DNA of 64,000 nucleotides from Phanerodontia chrysosporium (taxonomy: Eukaryota > Basidiomycota > Agaricomycetes > Polyporales > Phanerochaetaceae), in NCBI GenBank assembly GCA_001910725.1, contig MJGA01000029.1, forward strand, positions 1 to 64,000, written 5' to 3'. Below are positions 35,694 to 47,026 of this stretch, piece after piece. Every line of letters begins with the position of its first letter. Position 1 is the first letter of the stretch. The notes under the pieces were generated by a model that saw only the letters and a list, made by a program, of their open reading frames with translations, was not told the DNA's origin and did no database searches. The position numbers and the translations under genes are program-made.

Positions 35694-36736
35694 GTTCTCC
35701 TAGTAGCTGCGAGTCGGGAGAGGGAGAACGCAGGATGCGATACCTGAGTTTGAGAGATTTGGCCATGGGAGCGCAAATTAGTCGTGGGATTGTCATAGCT
35801 TTGCGCAGAGGCACCGGTTCTCTACACTTTGGCTACGTCGCTTCGCTCATGACCACCGATGTCCATGCCAGCGAGGCAATATGCTGGCACAGGTTCGAGA
35901 TAGGAGCTCTGCCTCGCGCTCAATTTCTTCGCTCAGACATTAGGGGTCTAGTGCCCTGCAGTCATTACAGTTTCGTGGCTCAGTATGCGTGCATGAGACT
36001 ATTCTCACCGTCAGTCCCACACGTCCTAATGAAAAGGCATTGCCCACGGTACCTTCTTTGTCGGTCTCCTGCACAAGTCTTGACTGCCTAGCAGGTCTAA
36101 GACTGTCCGAGCTTTTCCACGAAATCTCGAGGTTGGTACAACACGTGATGTAGGAGGACTGTAGTGGTTATCATGGGCGAGGGTATGAGAGCGGGAGCGA
36201 AAGCGAGGATCTCCGGTTATCTGATCGAGATGCCTCCTTTATCTAATCTGAGCCGGCCTCAGTTTGGGCGCCTTTCTTGGTCGCCCTAACCCTAAGGTAA
36301 GATGACCGCTTTCCTTCAACTTAAACGTTGTCACCGACGGTCCCGAGGATGCAGTCGAGATTGTCTCCTATTTAGAAACAACTCAACTGGTAGGTGTTCG
36401 AGTCGTGTATATACAACGAAAAACGAGGAATTTGTACTTCGCTCCGGCATCGCACCCGTCGCCGCAAACGCTTGACCCCTAGATCCTCCGTCAACACAGT
36501 CAACAACGATGGCAAGGCTCATGTCGAGGCACTCCCACAGTTCCCCGGCTTCGCACGAAGACGTCGCTTGTTGCAAGGAGCCTACTACGTGATCACAGGA
36601 ACATGCTCACGGGATGAACGAGTTCCCCGCTAATTGCGTCTATTGTCCTTCCACAGGATATCTAGGTCTATACTTTGGGTCCGCCGCCCAAGACCTTCCC
36701 CTCTACTGCTCTGCCACCACATAGGAAGCACGCACA
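35694..36736. other. Intergenic with telomere-like motif
   Basis: Promoter region of FMO4 and 5' flank of the gene at 36737. CCCTAACCCTAA (two telomere-type units) occurs near 36284, next to TTTGGGCGCCT. A similar GGGCGCCT...CCCTAACCCT arrangement occurs near 51510-51555. No gene is recognised. Confidence 0.45.
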
Positions 36737-38274
36737 ATGGCTGCAATTCCCCCGCCTAGTCAGTTGTCTGCATGTCGGAGCGTCAAGCAGGTGCCCGAGC
36801 TCTCTGTGGGCGAGCAGGCGGTCTTGCACGCAAGTTCACTGTTAATTCTACTACGCAATTTACCTCGTTACTGACACCATCGTTGCAACCAGGCATTGCT
36901 CAAAGCTTTATGCAAGAAGCACCTGAGTCCACACCTGATGTGGCAGGAGCAAACTGAGGAGGCTGACGCGCTGCGCAGTGAAGCAAGCCGTGCTATCTCG
37001 ACGTCTTCTATCTGGCACTGACATTAGCTTAGGCTCGCAAAGAATGCCCCTTCCTGGCCCGCTACGAAGACGCGTGGCCCATTCGATTTGTCGTGTACCA
37101 CATGCTCAGCGCCTGGCGTTCCGCGCTGAAGCGGCGCTCGCGGGCGTCGACCAAGGCGAAGAAGAACTCGAACGGCACCCCGGCGCGTTCGAAGCGTCCT
37201 GCACGCGCGCGGAAACCACGATACGCGGAGACTCGCGAGTCATCAGTTGAGGAGGAGTCAGCATCTGAGGTGTGTCTGGCGACTCTGATCATTGACTCGC
37301 CTGACTTACGACAGGACGATACTCCGCGTGCATTTAACGAGGCCACATCAACTCGTCAAGATGGCAAGGCTGTAGGGTCCTCAACCCATCGCAGTGCAAA
37401 CATGGTTCGCGCTGATCCTGCTCCTCGCGGAACCCGAGTTAACCGTAAAATAGGAAGTGGACCAGCCTGCGAAGGATAGAGTCAACGGCGACCAGGCGGA
37501 GGACAATGTACAAGTTCCCATGCACGAACTGATGTACCCTGGCGTTGACGGAGCCGCGGCACACCAGGTTCATTCGTCAGTTGACTCGCGACCACCCTGC
37601 TGACCGTCCTCTCGTGTGCAGAATGCCGGTAATGCTACAGCGGGACCATCGTCATCCGGCAACATAAGGCAGGCCATGGGCACGGCACAGGCCCGTCCAG
37701 GGCTGCCTGCGGCGGACGCTTCGGTGAGGACCTTGTCTTTGATGTGCAGTGATGGAGTTGACAGTACCTCTTCCAGAGCTCGTTGTCGTCACTGTCGGCC
37801 AGTGGCGCTTCTACGCCGATAGCTTCAGGCAGTCGGCTGCCCGCGCTGAACATCGACGCACGAGCCCCTCGCAGCGCCGGCGCATTCTCTCCCGTGACAG
37901 CCTCCTCATCGACCGTCTCGCCTCAACCAGGCTCGCCCGTCCTACTACATGTCACCCGCGTCGCCGCACCCGACCCTCCGGCGGCCGCGCCCCACGCTGC
38001 GAGCGCCACCGCAGCGCGCCCAGCACCACATCCCGACGTCCCGCGGCGCCAGCCTGCTCCGCCGTACGTCCTCGGCTTCCTGCGCGGCGTCGACCCCCAG
38101 CTCGCCGCGCCCGACGTCGTGCGCCGTTTCGTCGACGCGGGCATCGTGCAGCGCGCGGATCTGCTGGCGTGCGCGCGCCTCCCGGAGCACGACCTGCTCG
38201 CGATGCTGCGCGCGGACCTGGGCCTCGACACGCTGCGCTCGCGGATGGTGCGCGCGGCGCTGCAGCGGCTGTGA
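36737..38274 (+). CDS. Hypothetical nuclear-type protein with C-terminal helical module
   Basis: Probable start ATG at 36737 (MAAIPPPSQLSACRSVKQ). An exon near 36895 gives ALLKALCKKHLSPHLMWQEQ. Another gives APFLARYEDAWPIRFVVYHM followed by a basic stretch (ALKRRSRASTKAKK, PARARKPRYAETRESS), which resembles agaricomycete nuclear proteins with a short F-x-x-W-P module. After a less certain middle there is a Ser/Pro/Ala-rich linker. The C-terminal 70 residues (from PPYVLGFLRGVDPQLAAPDV; ending LRSRMVRAALQRL) form a compact helical unit that looks SAM-like. Exon borders between 36840 and 37780 are approximate. Possible chromatin or transcription role; this is inferred from composition only. Confidence 0.55.
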
Positions 38275-38447
38275 GCGCTATGGTTCTTGTGTTGTAATCT
38301 GTGGTGTCGGCTCCTTAATCCTTCGACTGGAGAAAGTACTTGCTAAATGTATTTATTCTTCACAGTACGTTCTAATATAGTACAAAACTCTAGTGAGCAT
38401 GTTTTCATCGCATACTACCCCAGTGCAAGCGGCGAAGAGCGGGATGG

Positions 38448-39810
38448 TCATGGAAGACTCTGCTCGCGGGCCTTCTCGACGAGCATGGCGAGGGGCATTG
38501 CCTCGCCATCAGGCCTCTCCCACGCCTCGCCGGCCTTCGTCGGTGGGAACACGTGCAGCGGGCCGCCCGACGATATGGCGGGTGCTGTCGAGAATTGTGA
38601 GCTGTCGTTTGATCTCGCCCGCGATGAGTCCTGCGACGACCCCGCGGAGCCATACGTGCTCTGCTGCCCCCGCAATTTCGAGCTCGTGCTCCACACTGGT
38701 ACGCTGTGAGCGGATGGCGCGCTGCGGCGGTGCAAGGGCGCTGCGCACCTGTGGCGAAGACGACAGCATAGATGGACACGTAGTAGTTGGTCATGATCAG
38801 AAACACAATGTTCACGTTGTGGTTCGGATCAGTATACAGGTCTATTATGAGGGCGATATTGAAGATGACTGCGGTCTGGTGGTCAGTGCAGCCCAAAGCG
38901 TGATTGTGATAGCCTGCCACGTACCGGGGATGACGAAGTTTCCGAGAGCGATCCAGAACAGGGATCTGATGCGACTGGCAAATGAGTTCGGTGAGGACTC
39001 GATAACGCGGTGACGGTTCAATGCTTGGCTGCGACGCAGCTTCCAGATGAACAGCGTGGACAAGTAGCTGGCGGCCAGCGTGAGCACACCGGCACACGGT
39101 AAGCAGCACCCTGGCGTACGCACGCGTTGTCGAAAATCTGCAGAAACCACTCGATCTGCGTGTACGGCGTGTGGCGGTAGTCCTGGGTCTCGGCACCCTG
39201 GAGCGCGGTCGGCGCGTGTGCCGTCGCATTGATCCATTGGTGGAAGTACGTGACTACCACGCCGAGCCGGACGATCTTGACCAACACAGGGAACGCGAAG
39301 ACCAGCGCGAGTTTGGCGCGCGGGGTGCGCGACGGCGGAAAGACGACGAGGAGTCGCAGGACGAGCACGAGCTCGGTGAGCCACGGCGCGAGCATAAGCG
39401 CAATCCCGATGCCGTCGGCGCTGGGCCTGCTGACTTGTTTTGTGGGCGAGAGCACGCCCGAGAGCTGTCTTCAGCGTCAGGTACCACGCATCCATCCATA
39501 CGCGGACACTGCACACCTCGATGATGTTATTCCAGATCCCCAGCGCAATTCCGAAGAGGATCATGAAGACGTTCAGGATAAATACTGGCTTCTGGCGAGT
39601 GGTGTCGTTGGAGAACCAGAACATAGCGATGAGCAGCGGGATGAGCATCGACGAGAATATCGTCCCCATGAGCACGAGGCCCAATGGGGCTCGAATACCC
39701 GCCGCATACGCATCGAGGATTGGAGCAATGAGCTGAGGGGGTATCTGGGGTGCGCCTGGACCGCTCGGTCCACTGCCAGGCGCAGGGGACGTTACATTGG
39801 CTGTAGACAT
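38448..39810 (-). CDS. Seven-transmembrane protein, agaricomycete type
   Basis: Start ATG at 39810 (MSTANVTSPAPGSGPSGPGA), stop near 38448. About seven hydrophobic segments are visible in order: GLVLMGTIFSSMLIPLLIAM; PVFILNVFMILFGIALGIWN; GIALMLAPWLTELVLVLRLL; LALVFAFPVLVKIVRLGVVV; LTLAASYLSTLFIWKLRR; IALGNFVIPGTWQAITITLW; FLIMTNYYVSIYAVVFATG. A hydrophilic, Ser-rich cytoplasmic tail follows. The N-terminus is short and outside by topology rules, as in receptor-like 7TM proteins, but no pheromone- or nutrient-receptor signature is recognised. Introns sit between the helices; the last ones are approximate. It lies in the centre of the inverted repeat and could sense or transport something related to the pathway, or be unrelated. 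Confidence 0.68.
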
Positions 39811-39867
39811 TGTAGGGACAGCCAGCTAGGGTTGAGCTCATGTTCCAATGCGCCAGTGAGAGCGGAG

Positions 39868-39874
39868 TATATAC
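39868..39874 (-). promoter_or_regulatory. TATA box of 7TM gene
   Basis: TATATAC on the minus strand, about 60 nt before the ATG at 39810. Confidence 0.5.
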
Positions 39875-40870
39875 CAGGATCGATAACGCCTTCAGCGCCA
39901 CCAGATGGAGACAAGGAGCCTGGGTGTGCAGACAAGCGTCTCACCTGCATCTACCGAAGAAGAGACGGCATCATGAGCTCTATACAATCCTGCGGCGAAG
40001 ATGGGAGAGCTTCTATCATTAACGAAGAGCGCTGCATACAGTTTGAGCTCAATCTCTACCGGAACTCAAACCGAAACGTGATGCAGCGGGCCGCCTCAAT
40101 AGCATCAGAAGCAAGCATATATTGTCTAGAGTATGGCGCGAGCTTTTATGTCAACAATCGTGCAGGAAGACATAGCGTGACTCAACGGACTTGAATCTGA
40201 TACCGCGACGGACATCATCCACCATCTGAGTTGCGCAGCGATGGCTCGAAGCCGCTACTAGTAGACTTGGAGGATTGCAAGTCGATGTTACTCCTGGAAC
40301 GTGGGTAGATAGAGGTCCTTGAGGCAGATCGTCGGTGTACCGGGCTGTGCTCGGTGCGGATGCACATCTTGTGCCGGCGGCGCGGCCATCACGGTATGGC
40401 TATGCACCTAAGCAGCTTCTGAGCGCGTGGCGCTGTAGGCCAGGACGGTGCAGCTCGACTAGTCCCTGGTTTATCCGCAGCGCCGAGCACTTTATCATTG
40501 CCACATGCTTCCCAGACGGCAGGAGCAGATGGTAGATAGAGCGTAGCGCGGCCGTCCAAGTGCTCAATTGACAAAGACGGCGGTCGCAGACATCTGCCCA
40601 TGTCAGTGCTGAGCGATGGTATGTGGGCTGACCGAAGAGTACGGAGGCAGGAGGACCAGGGTGGAGGATGGGCGGCCATTTCCTGGACCACGGCCTCACG
40701 GTCGTGGGAGTTTGATGTGCGCGCGGCGCTCGGAAGCAATCCCCAAGGTTCTGCAGACGCTGCCATCATCATGCGCGGCCCACATCTGTCGTACCACCCG
40801 CGGACGGCCTCTAGCTTCGCGGCCTACACTTATTAGAGCTGGGCAACAGGCATCGCCTCAGGTCAACAGC
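39875..40870. other. Intergenic, divergent promoters
   Basis: This lies between the starts of the 7TM gene (-) and GMC-C (+). Short frames only; no recognised gene or RNA. Confidence 0.5.
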
Positions 40871-42924
40871 ATGTGGCCCTTCTCCTCGACGTACCCAACC
40901 GTCTCGCCGCAGAGCCTGAAGGCCGAGTACGACTTCATCATCGTAGGAGGTGTGTGCTATGCAGCAGAGGCTGCTAGCGACCGCTGACCCCGCGCTCGGC
41001 ACCAGGCGGCACAGCAGGATGCGTGCTCGCGCGCCGCCTCGCCGAAGACGGCGCGCACAGCGTGCTCGTGGTCGAGAAGGGCGACGCGCGCGACAACTGG
41101 CTCGACCGCAACCCGCTGTTGTCGACGCACTACTGGTCGGACAGGACGCACAGCACCGTGCTCGAGGCGGACATGCTCGGCCAGAAGACCGAGCTCATCA
41201 CCGGCAAGGGCCTCGGCGGCACGTCGAGGATCAACTCGATGCAGTACAGCCGCGGCGTGCCCGGCGAGTACAACGCGTGGGCACAGGCCGGGCGCAAGGG
41301 CTGGAGCTACGACGAGCTTGCGCCGTACTTTGAGCGGGCAGAGTGCTTGTACAGCCCTGTCACGAAAAGTCACTACGGCTCGCAAGGTGCGCTCTATTGC
41401 TCGCTATGTGCGGCGCGGTCTAACTGGTGCACAGGGCTAATGAAGATCCAGGCTCCAAAGCCCACATTCAAGTTTGGGCTCAATGCACAGTGAGTGCCCT
41501 CTGCTCATTCCTCCCATCCATCCCGCTCTTACCGGCCGGCAGCGTCATGCAGGCCTGCCAGAAGGCCGGCTTTGTGTGCGGGAAGGACGTCAACGACCCA
41601 AAGCTGCCCGCCTCGGGCTGCTTCCCCATTCACCACTCCATAGACGAGGCAGGCACGCGACAAAGCAGCTTCCGGGCCTTTCTTCCGAAAGACTTTGCCG
41701 TGGCGCACAACGAAAACCTGCACCTCTGCGTGAAGACAGTCGCGCGCAAGATCGAGACGGAGCGTTTGCCAGACGGGACGCTGAGAGCTATGGGAGTCGT
41801 CGTGCAGGCAGCCACCCCCGGCGCATCAGGTGTGGCGGTGAAAGCGCGCAAAGAGGTCATTGTGTGCTCTGGCGCACTGCGAACGCCGCAGGTGCTCATG
41901 CTGAGGTGCGTACCACACTGTCCTGGTTACTCCTGCTCTCAACGATCTGCAATAGTGGCATCGGACCTGAGAAACACCTGCAAGAGATGGGTATCCCTGT
42001 GGTACACAACCTCGAGGGCGTCGGATCGAATCTGGTGAGTCATCTCCTTTCTCTTGACCGCATAGCCTCACCTTTGATGGCAGCAAGACCACATGGGCGC
42101 GCATGTTGATATGCAATGTCCTATCGGAGACTCGCTCACCGCCCTCATTCGACGTCCCTGGCTGCTCCTGTACCAGCTGTTTAGGTACTTTGCGTTCGGC
42201 GACGGCTGGTTCCTCACCTCGCTCGTCGAGGTCTGCATTCTCACCTGCGCGCGATATCTCACGGAAGACGGCGGTCAGCGCGCGCTGACGGAGAACGAAC
42301 AGGACGCGTCGAAGCCCGAGAACGTCCCGGATCTCGAGATCATGACCGTGCGGCACCTCCGTCCCCTCACTATACGCGCACTGACAGCATCTGCAGAGTG
42401 CAATCTGTGACTTCCGCTTCCCAGGGTACGACCACGCGCGGGGGTCGTTCACGATCCTCGCCGCGCCACTGCACCCGTTCTCGCGGGGGAGCGTGCGGCT
42501 GCGCTCGGCGGACGCGCTCGCAGAGCCGTCGGTCACGCTGGGGTTCCTCGACGACGCGCGCGACCGGGCGACCGCGCGCGCGGGCGTGCGCCTCTGCATG
42601 CGCATCGTCCGCGAGATGGAGGACGCGGGGTACGCCGTGAGCCGCTTCAAGGCGCCGCGCGCGCTCGGCGACGACGCGCTCGACGAGTACATTGCGCAAC
42701 ACTCGATGAGCTACCTCCACTACAGCAGCACTGCGCGCATGGCCCCGCTAGACGACCCCGAGCCCGGCGTTGTCGATGACGAGCTCCGCGTGCATGGCTT
42801 CGCCAACCTCCGCATCGCAGACGCGAGTGTCTTCCCGCAGGTGCCGGCGGCGCACCTGCATGCGCCGGTCGTCGCGGTGGCAGAGAAGTGTAGTGATATG
42901 GTGCGCGCTGCTTGGAAGGCATGA
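40871..42924 (+). CDS. GMC-family FAD oxidoreductase (GMC-C, distinct subfamily)
   Basis: Start ATG at 40871 (MWPFSSTYPTVSPQSLKA, then EYDFIIVGG); intron 1 splices to GTAGCVLARRLAEDG, forming the GGGTAGC nucleotide-binding turn. Then SVLVVEKGDARDNWLDRNPL, GKGLGGTSRINSMQYSRGVP, GWSYDELAPYFERAE, KAGFVCGKDVNDPKLPASGC, SFRAFLPKDFAVAHNENLHL, KARKEVIVCSGALRTPQVLM (ends the GA-rich signature 2 region), GVGSNL, and the C-terminal substrate part GSFTILAAPLHPFSRGSVRL, YLHYSSTARMAPLDDPEPGV and FANLRIADASVFPQVPAAHL. A His is present in both LHYSSTARM and AAHLHAP, the usual places of the catalytic pair. It is a different branch from GMC-A/B: no DLSxLPL motif, and a choline-dehydrogenase-like C-terminal domain. 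It sits just inside the right inverted-repeat arm. Confidence 0.86.
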
Positions 42925-43714
42925 GAGCTCATATGTGTTTAGGGTATGCGTAATGCGTACTCTATGTTGTTCGACTTGTGCTCCCCACTGCCGCTATGTA
43001 ATGGCCGCACAGTCTCGTTGCCTCTCCTTCTGAAGGCGCCCGGAAACACCGCACTGCATACTTTTTTTAAATAGCGTAGTAAGGGAAGTAGTGGATGGTT
43101 ATTAGTGGAGTAAAAAGAGAAGAAATTGGAAGACGCCTTCCAGAAGGTCTGGTTTATTTTATCCACACAGGTGTGGTATAGTCTCATGTGAAGATACCAC
43201 TAAGTAGCAGGTCTATTGACTATTGTGCTTGCGACTTGTGCCAGTGCGCCAGTCACGTGGGACTGTGCTACACCTAATGGAAAGTCATCACATATTCTGT
43301 CACCGTCTCTGCCTACCGGTTCATAGTCCGTTCGTTTATGCGGCTTACAAGATACGTCTTATAAGAATCAAGAGGTGCCAGAAGGTCTGGAACCAAGACT
43401 AGGAAACATAGTGACCGCGGGATGCGACGCCACAAAGCCATTGCCTTTTCAGGGGGCAGTCCGAGATTCTCGGGCCGAGGGCACATAGGCGCTTGTTAAA
43501 ATCTGTTCTCCGGTCTCGTCCGTCGTTACGGCAAAGCCTCTCTGTCATTACTCGACGCCTGCCGCCCGCCGCCGAGCATGCAGTTCTCGCAATGACCTAT
43601 ACACAAATATGCTACTTCCCAAAATATTGTCCGGTTATCCATCTTTCGACTGCCCCGTTTGCGGCCTGGCCTTTGAGGTGCCCCGCCGCGCGCGTGGAGC
43701 GCGAGAAGGTCGAC
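42925..43714. other. Intergenic before the FMO fusion relic
   Basis: GMC-C 3' flank and unassigned DNA. No gene is recognised. Confidence 0.45.
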
Positions 43715-44126
43715 TCGCGCTCGTCCTGAAGACCCTCACAGACCCCGAAAACCTCACCGTTGATGCCTGCGAAGCCGAACCTTCCGCTGTCCCATCGCCA
43801 GCGACGCCGTCGAGCGCTCTCTGCGCGTCGGATTCCTGTACGAGTTCCACCCGGACTACCTCCCGCCTGGGACCGACATAGACCGATTACGTGCAGGGGA
43901 CCGCGTGGAGCTCCAGAAGGTCGGAAACTCCCTGCAGGATATCTGGCGCTTTCACTGGGAGCGGATGACTGATCAAGACTGGGACTGCGCGGAGAGAATG
44001 TTGGCGGAGAAGTTGTGCGGTCTCTTGCCGGAATGTCCGTGTCCGAGACATGCCCATATCAGTCCCCTCTCGCTGATCACTCCCACAGAGGTTGTGTGTG
44101 ATGTTGGGCAGATTCGGCACTGTTAA
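43715..44126 (+). pseudogene. FMO relic with large internal deletion (psi-FMO)
   Basis: About 20 codons matching the FMO N-terminal part (ALVLKTLTDPENLTVD, then a broken YEAG) run straight into sequence that matches the FMO C-terminal exon: RYPIASDA-like region, SLRVGFLYEFHPDYLPPGTD in one frame, then MELQKVGNSLQDIWRFHW-type residues. The central part, including the DG and GD motifs, is missing, and the join shifts frame. The first 130-200 bases after the join (43791 on) differ from FMO2 more than the rest, then the sequence becomes almost identical to FMO2's end. It therefore looks like a chimera made at the inner breakpoint of the inverted duplication. Confidence 0.75.
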
Positions 44127-44541
44127 TCGTAATGAGAGAACAATCCGAAGACTTCGTGCTGTCGGTACGTCGTTTATCTGCTACTTCCGATAGAACCGTC
44201 CCAGGACGCTGACATGTTTGCAGCAGTCAGCAGTCAAGTTCACGAGAGACCTCCAAGTCTCAATGTTGTCACTAGGTCGATTATATGCTATAACCGATAG
44301 ACATCTCCGGGGAGGTTGAGGTGTGGCAAAACGCTCTACGCTCATGAGAAACCCGGATTTGTTGTCGTGGCCCGGATTCTTGCGTTCGCAAAGGGCTTAC
44401 GCGCATGTCGGCCGCCGTTTCTTGACATCGCATAGTTCTGCTACGCGAGCTAGCCAGAGCTGAGCGTCGGGCAGTCGCGAATGTGGCTACTTAAGACGTG
44501 TCATTCAGCGGGGTGTCGCCGTCACTCCTGTCACCGACACA
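44127..44541. other. Intergenic between FMO relic and FMO5 (right arm)
   Basis: FMO5 promoter region, the inverted counterpart of 28551-28980. Nothing else seen. Confidence 0.5.
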
Positions 44542-46264
44542 ATGACACTGAAGATAGCTATTTGGTACGTCGTAAATTCCTCTGTCGATATGTGCATGTT
44601 TCTGACCGTACGGTATAGCGGGGGAGGGATCGGCGGCCTCGCCCTCGCTCTCGTCCTCAAGATCCATGCCTCGTCGTCACCGTTGACAGTCGACTTGTAT
44701 GAGGCTGGCGAGGCGTTCACCGAGGTCGGTGCTGGTATCACGATCTGGCAGCGCACGCGCAGTATCTTCGAGTCCCTCGGTCTCGTCGAGGTGCTTCGTC
44801 GCCGGGCGTACTCGCCGCCGTTCACGCTCCGCAAAAGCGACACGAAGGAGCCCTTTGCGTTCCACACCATGCATATACCCAGTGAGCTCCTCGCCATCCA
44901 GTTCGGTGTGACCAAGCTAACATTGATCATTGCACTCATCGCAGACGGTAGCATCACGCTTCCCCGCCCAGACATGGTCCAGTTTCTCGTCGAGAACCTA
45001 GAGCGTGACGCCGTCCCGTGGCTGCACGTACACTTCTCCAAGCGGCTGCAGACGTACGAGCAAGACGAGAGCGGTGTCACGCTGCACTTTGCGGACGGCT
45101 CTGCTTTGCGTGCTCACGTGCTCGTCGGCGCAGACGGCATCGGATCAGCGACGCGCAAGACGATGTACGCGCACATGGCGGCGCGTGTGGCACAGAGCGA
45201 TCGTGCGGAAGCTGCCGCGCTCCTGCAGCGCGCGCAGCCCAAGTGGACGGGCACGTACGCGTACAGGACGCTGCTCGACGCGGCCAAAGTGCGGGCTGCG
45301 TCGCCCGACAACTGCATTCTCACCGATGGCCTCATGGTGCGCGTTCCGCATCGGTCTCCTGCCCGGTTCTGTTGCTGATGCTGCGCTAGTGGTGCGGCAC
45401 AGGTCAGGTATGCGCAGGTTGCGGACTAGCGAGCGAAGGGAATTGGGCTTACGGCGGTTTGATAGCACGTTGTGTCGTATCCGATCTCTTCGACGGTGAT
45501 CAACATGGTCGTCTTCGAGACGATACCTGGCGGTCTTGACACACCGCTGAAAGGGCCTCCTGTGACTCCCGCTTCCACCCAGGACGTTGTTCGGCTGTAC
45601 AAGGACTGGGAAGACAATCTGTGCATCGCAATGGAGGTGCGTTTCTCGTGTGATCGTCACACTGGCACTGCGAAGCTGAGCCTGCTGGAACGACCTCTAG
45701 AAAGTTGATAACATCTCAAAGTGGGCTATCAGCCATATTCGTGACCTCCCGCGATACGCAGACGGGAGGGCAGTTCTTCTGGGTGACTCGGTCAGTCCGC
45801 ATGCTCGCTTTCTTGCCCGCCTACCTTCTCACCATGCCTAGGCACACGCAATGAGCACCCATTTCGGAGCCGGCGCAGGCCAAGCGATAGAGGCACGTCA
45901 CCGCATCTCGATGTGAGAGTCCTTCAACGCCTAACTAGCTGCCGGTCAGGACGCGTACATGCTCGGGCGTATCCTTACGCGTCCAGGGATCACGCCAGAA
46001 AACGTCGCGGACGCCTTGCAGATATACGATCGGGTGCGCCGACCCATCGCTCGCAAGGTGGTCGAGAGCTCGCTGAGGATCGGGTTTCTCTACGAGTTTC
46101 ACCCCGACTACCTGCCTTTGGGCACAAACGTCGAGCGTCTCCGTGCAGGTGACCCGTCCGAGCTGAAGAAGGTGACAGACGAGCTCCAGGAGATTTGGAG
46201 CTTTTACAGGGACGAGATGCCTGAACAGGATTGGGAGCGTGCCTGCGCGATGTTCGAGGAGTGA
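44542..46264 (+). CDS. FAD-dependent aromatic monooxygenase, salicylate-hydroxylase-like (FMO5)
   Basis: Inverted-repeat copy of FMO1. Start ATG at 44542 (MTLKIAI), first intron to about 44619, then CGGGIGGLALALVL. The 3' part of exon 2 and the next exon are residue-for-residue like FMO1 through VLVGADGIGSATRK; the only change I see in this part is an Ile for Val in the LTDGLM region (NCILTDG). Later exons give WCGTGQ, HVVSYPISS, FETIPGGLDTP, DGRAVLLGDS (Val to Ala against FMO1), AHAMSTHFGAGAGQAIE and DAYMLGRILTRPGITPEN (Pro where FMO1 has Gln). It ends at 46262-46264. Intact, with all flavin motifs. Most FMO1-FMO5 differences are in introns. Confidence 0.9.
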
Positions 46265-47026
46265 TCATAGATACAGCCTTGTTCATGTTCTCTTCACTCA
46301 AATGCTCAATCGGAATAGAGTGCAGTTGCTGGCTGTTGTTCGCAGAGCACAGGCTGGCCTTGTCTTCGGCCATGACCGCACCATGCCCGGGGCGTGATAA
46401 GCGCCGGTGCTTGTGCCAAGCCAAGGGCCCGGTCTCTGCCACGCAGTTCGTACTTTTTCACTCACTCTGTCCCGCATGCTCTTCAGCGAGCTCGAGCAGG
46501 CCCGCCGCGGACGTAACTTGAAAATTGCCTCGCAGTATAATTCTGATTTCCGCTCGGACGGAGGTCGGCTATCTTCGCGCTTTTTTCATATGATTAGGGG
46601 TGCTGACTATCGGTGATGCCAGTGTCGAATCAGGACCAGGTTGCAGTCAGACGTCGGGTACAACGTCCACCCACATCCGATAACGCTTTTGGGAGCTCAG
46701 GTGGCTGACTGGCGACGGTCCAAGGTGAGCGACAGGGGCTGCTTTTGTGTCGCAAACCGCTTAGCGCTTCCTCGCCCGAGCAGGAATCACCGAATGCTGT
46801 ACCGAATGCCGTTCGATTGAGGCGACCCTAGCCTACACATCAGAACGTGCTGCGCCACACACGGAGCACGCAACTTCCGCAGAAGGCTTTCGATCGCGCC
46901 GCGGAGCTCACGGTAAACACCGCGCTCAGACGGGTCTTCATAAACCAGGCTTATCGTCCATTCGACAGACACGACGCTTCGTGCTCCAGCATCTTCGTCG
47001 CCAAAGCGTCGCAGCGTCCAGTCGGA
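46265..47026. other. Intergenic between FMO5 and GMC-B' (right arm)
   Basis: FMO5 3' flank and GMC-B' promoter; inverted counterpart of 26069-26828. Nothing else seen. Confidence 0.5.
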
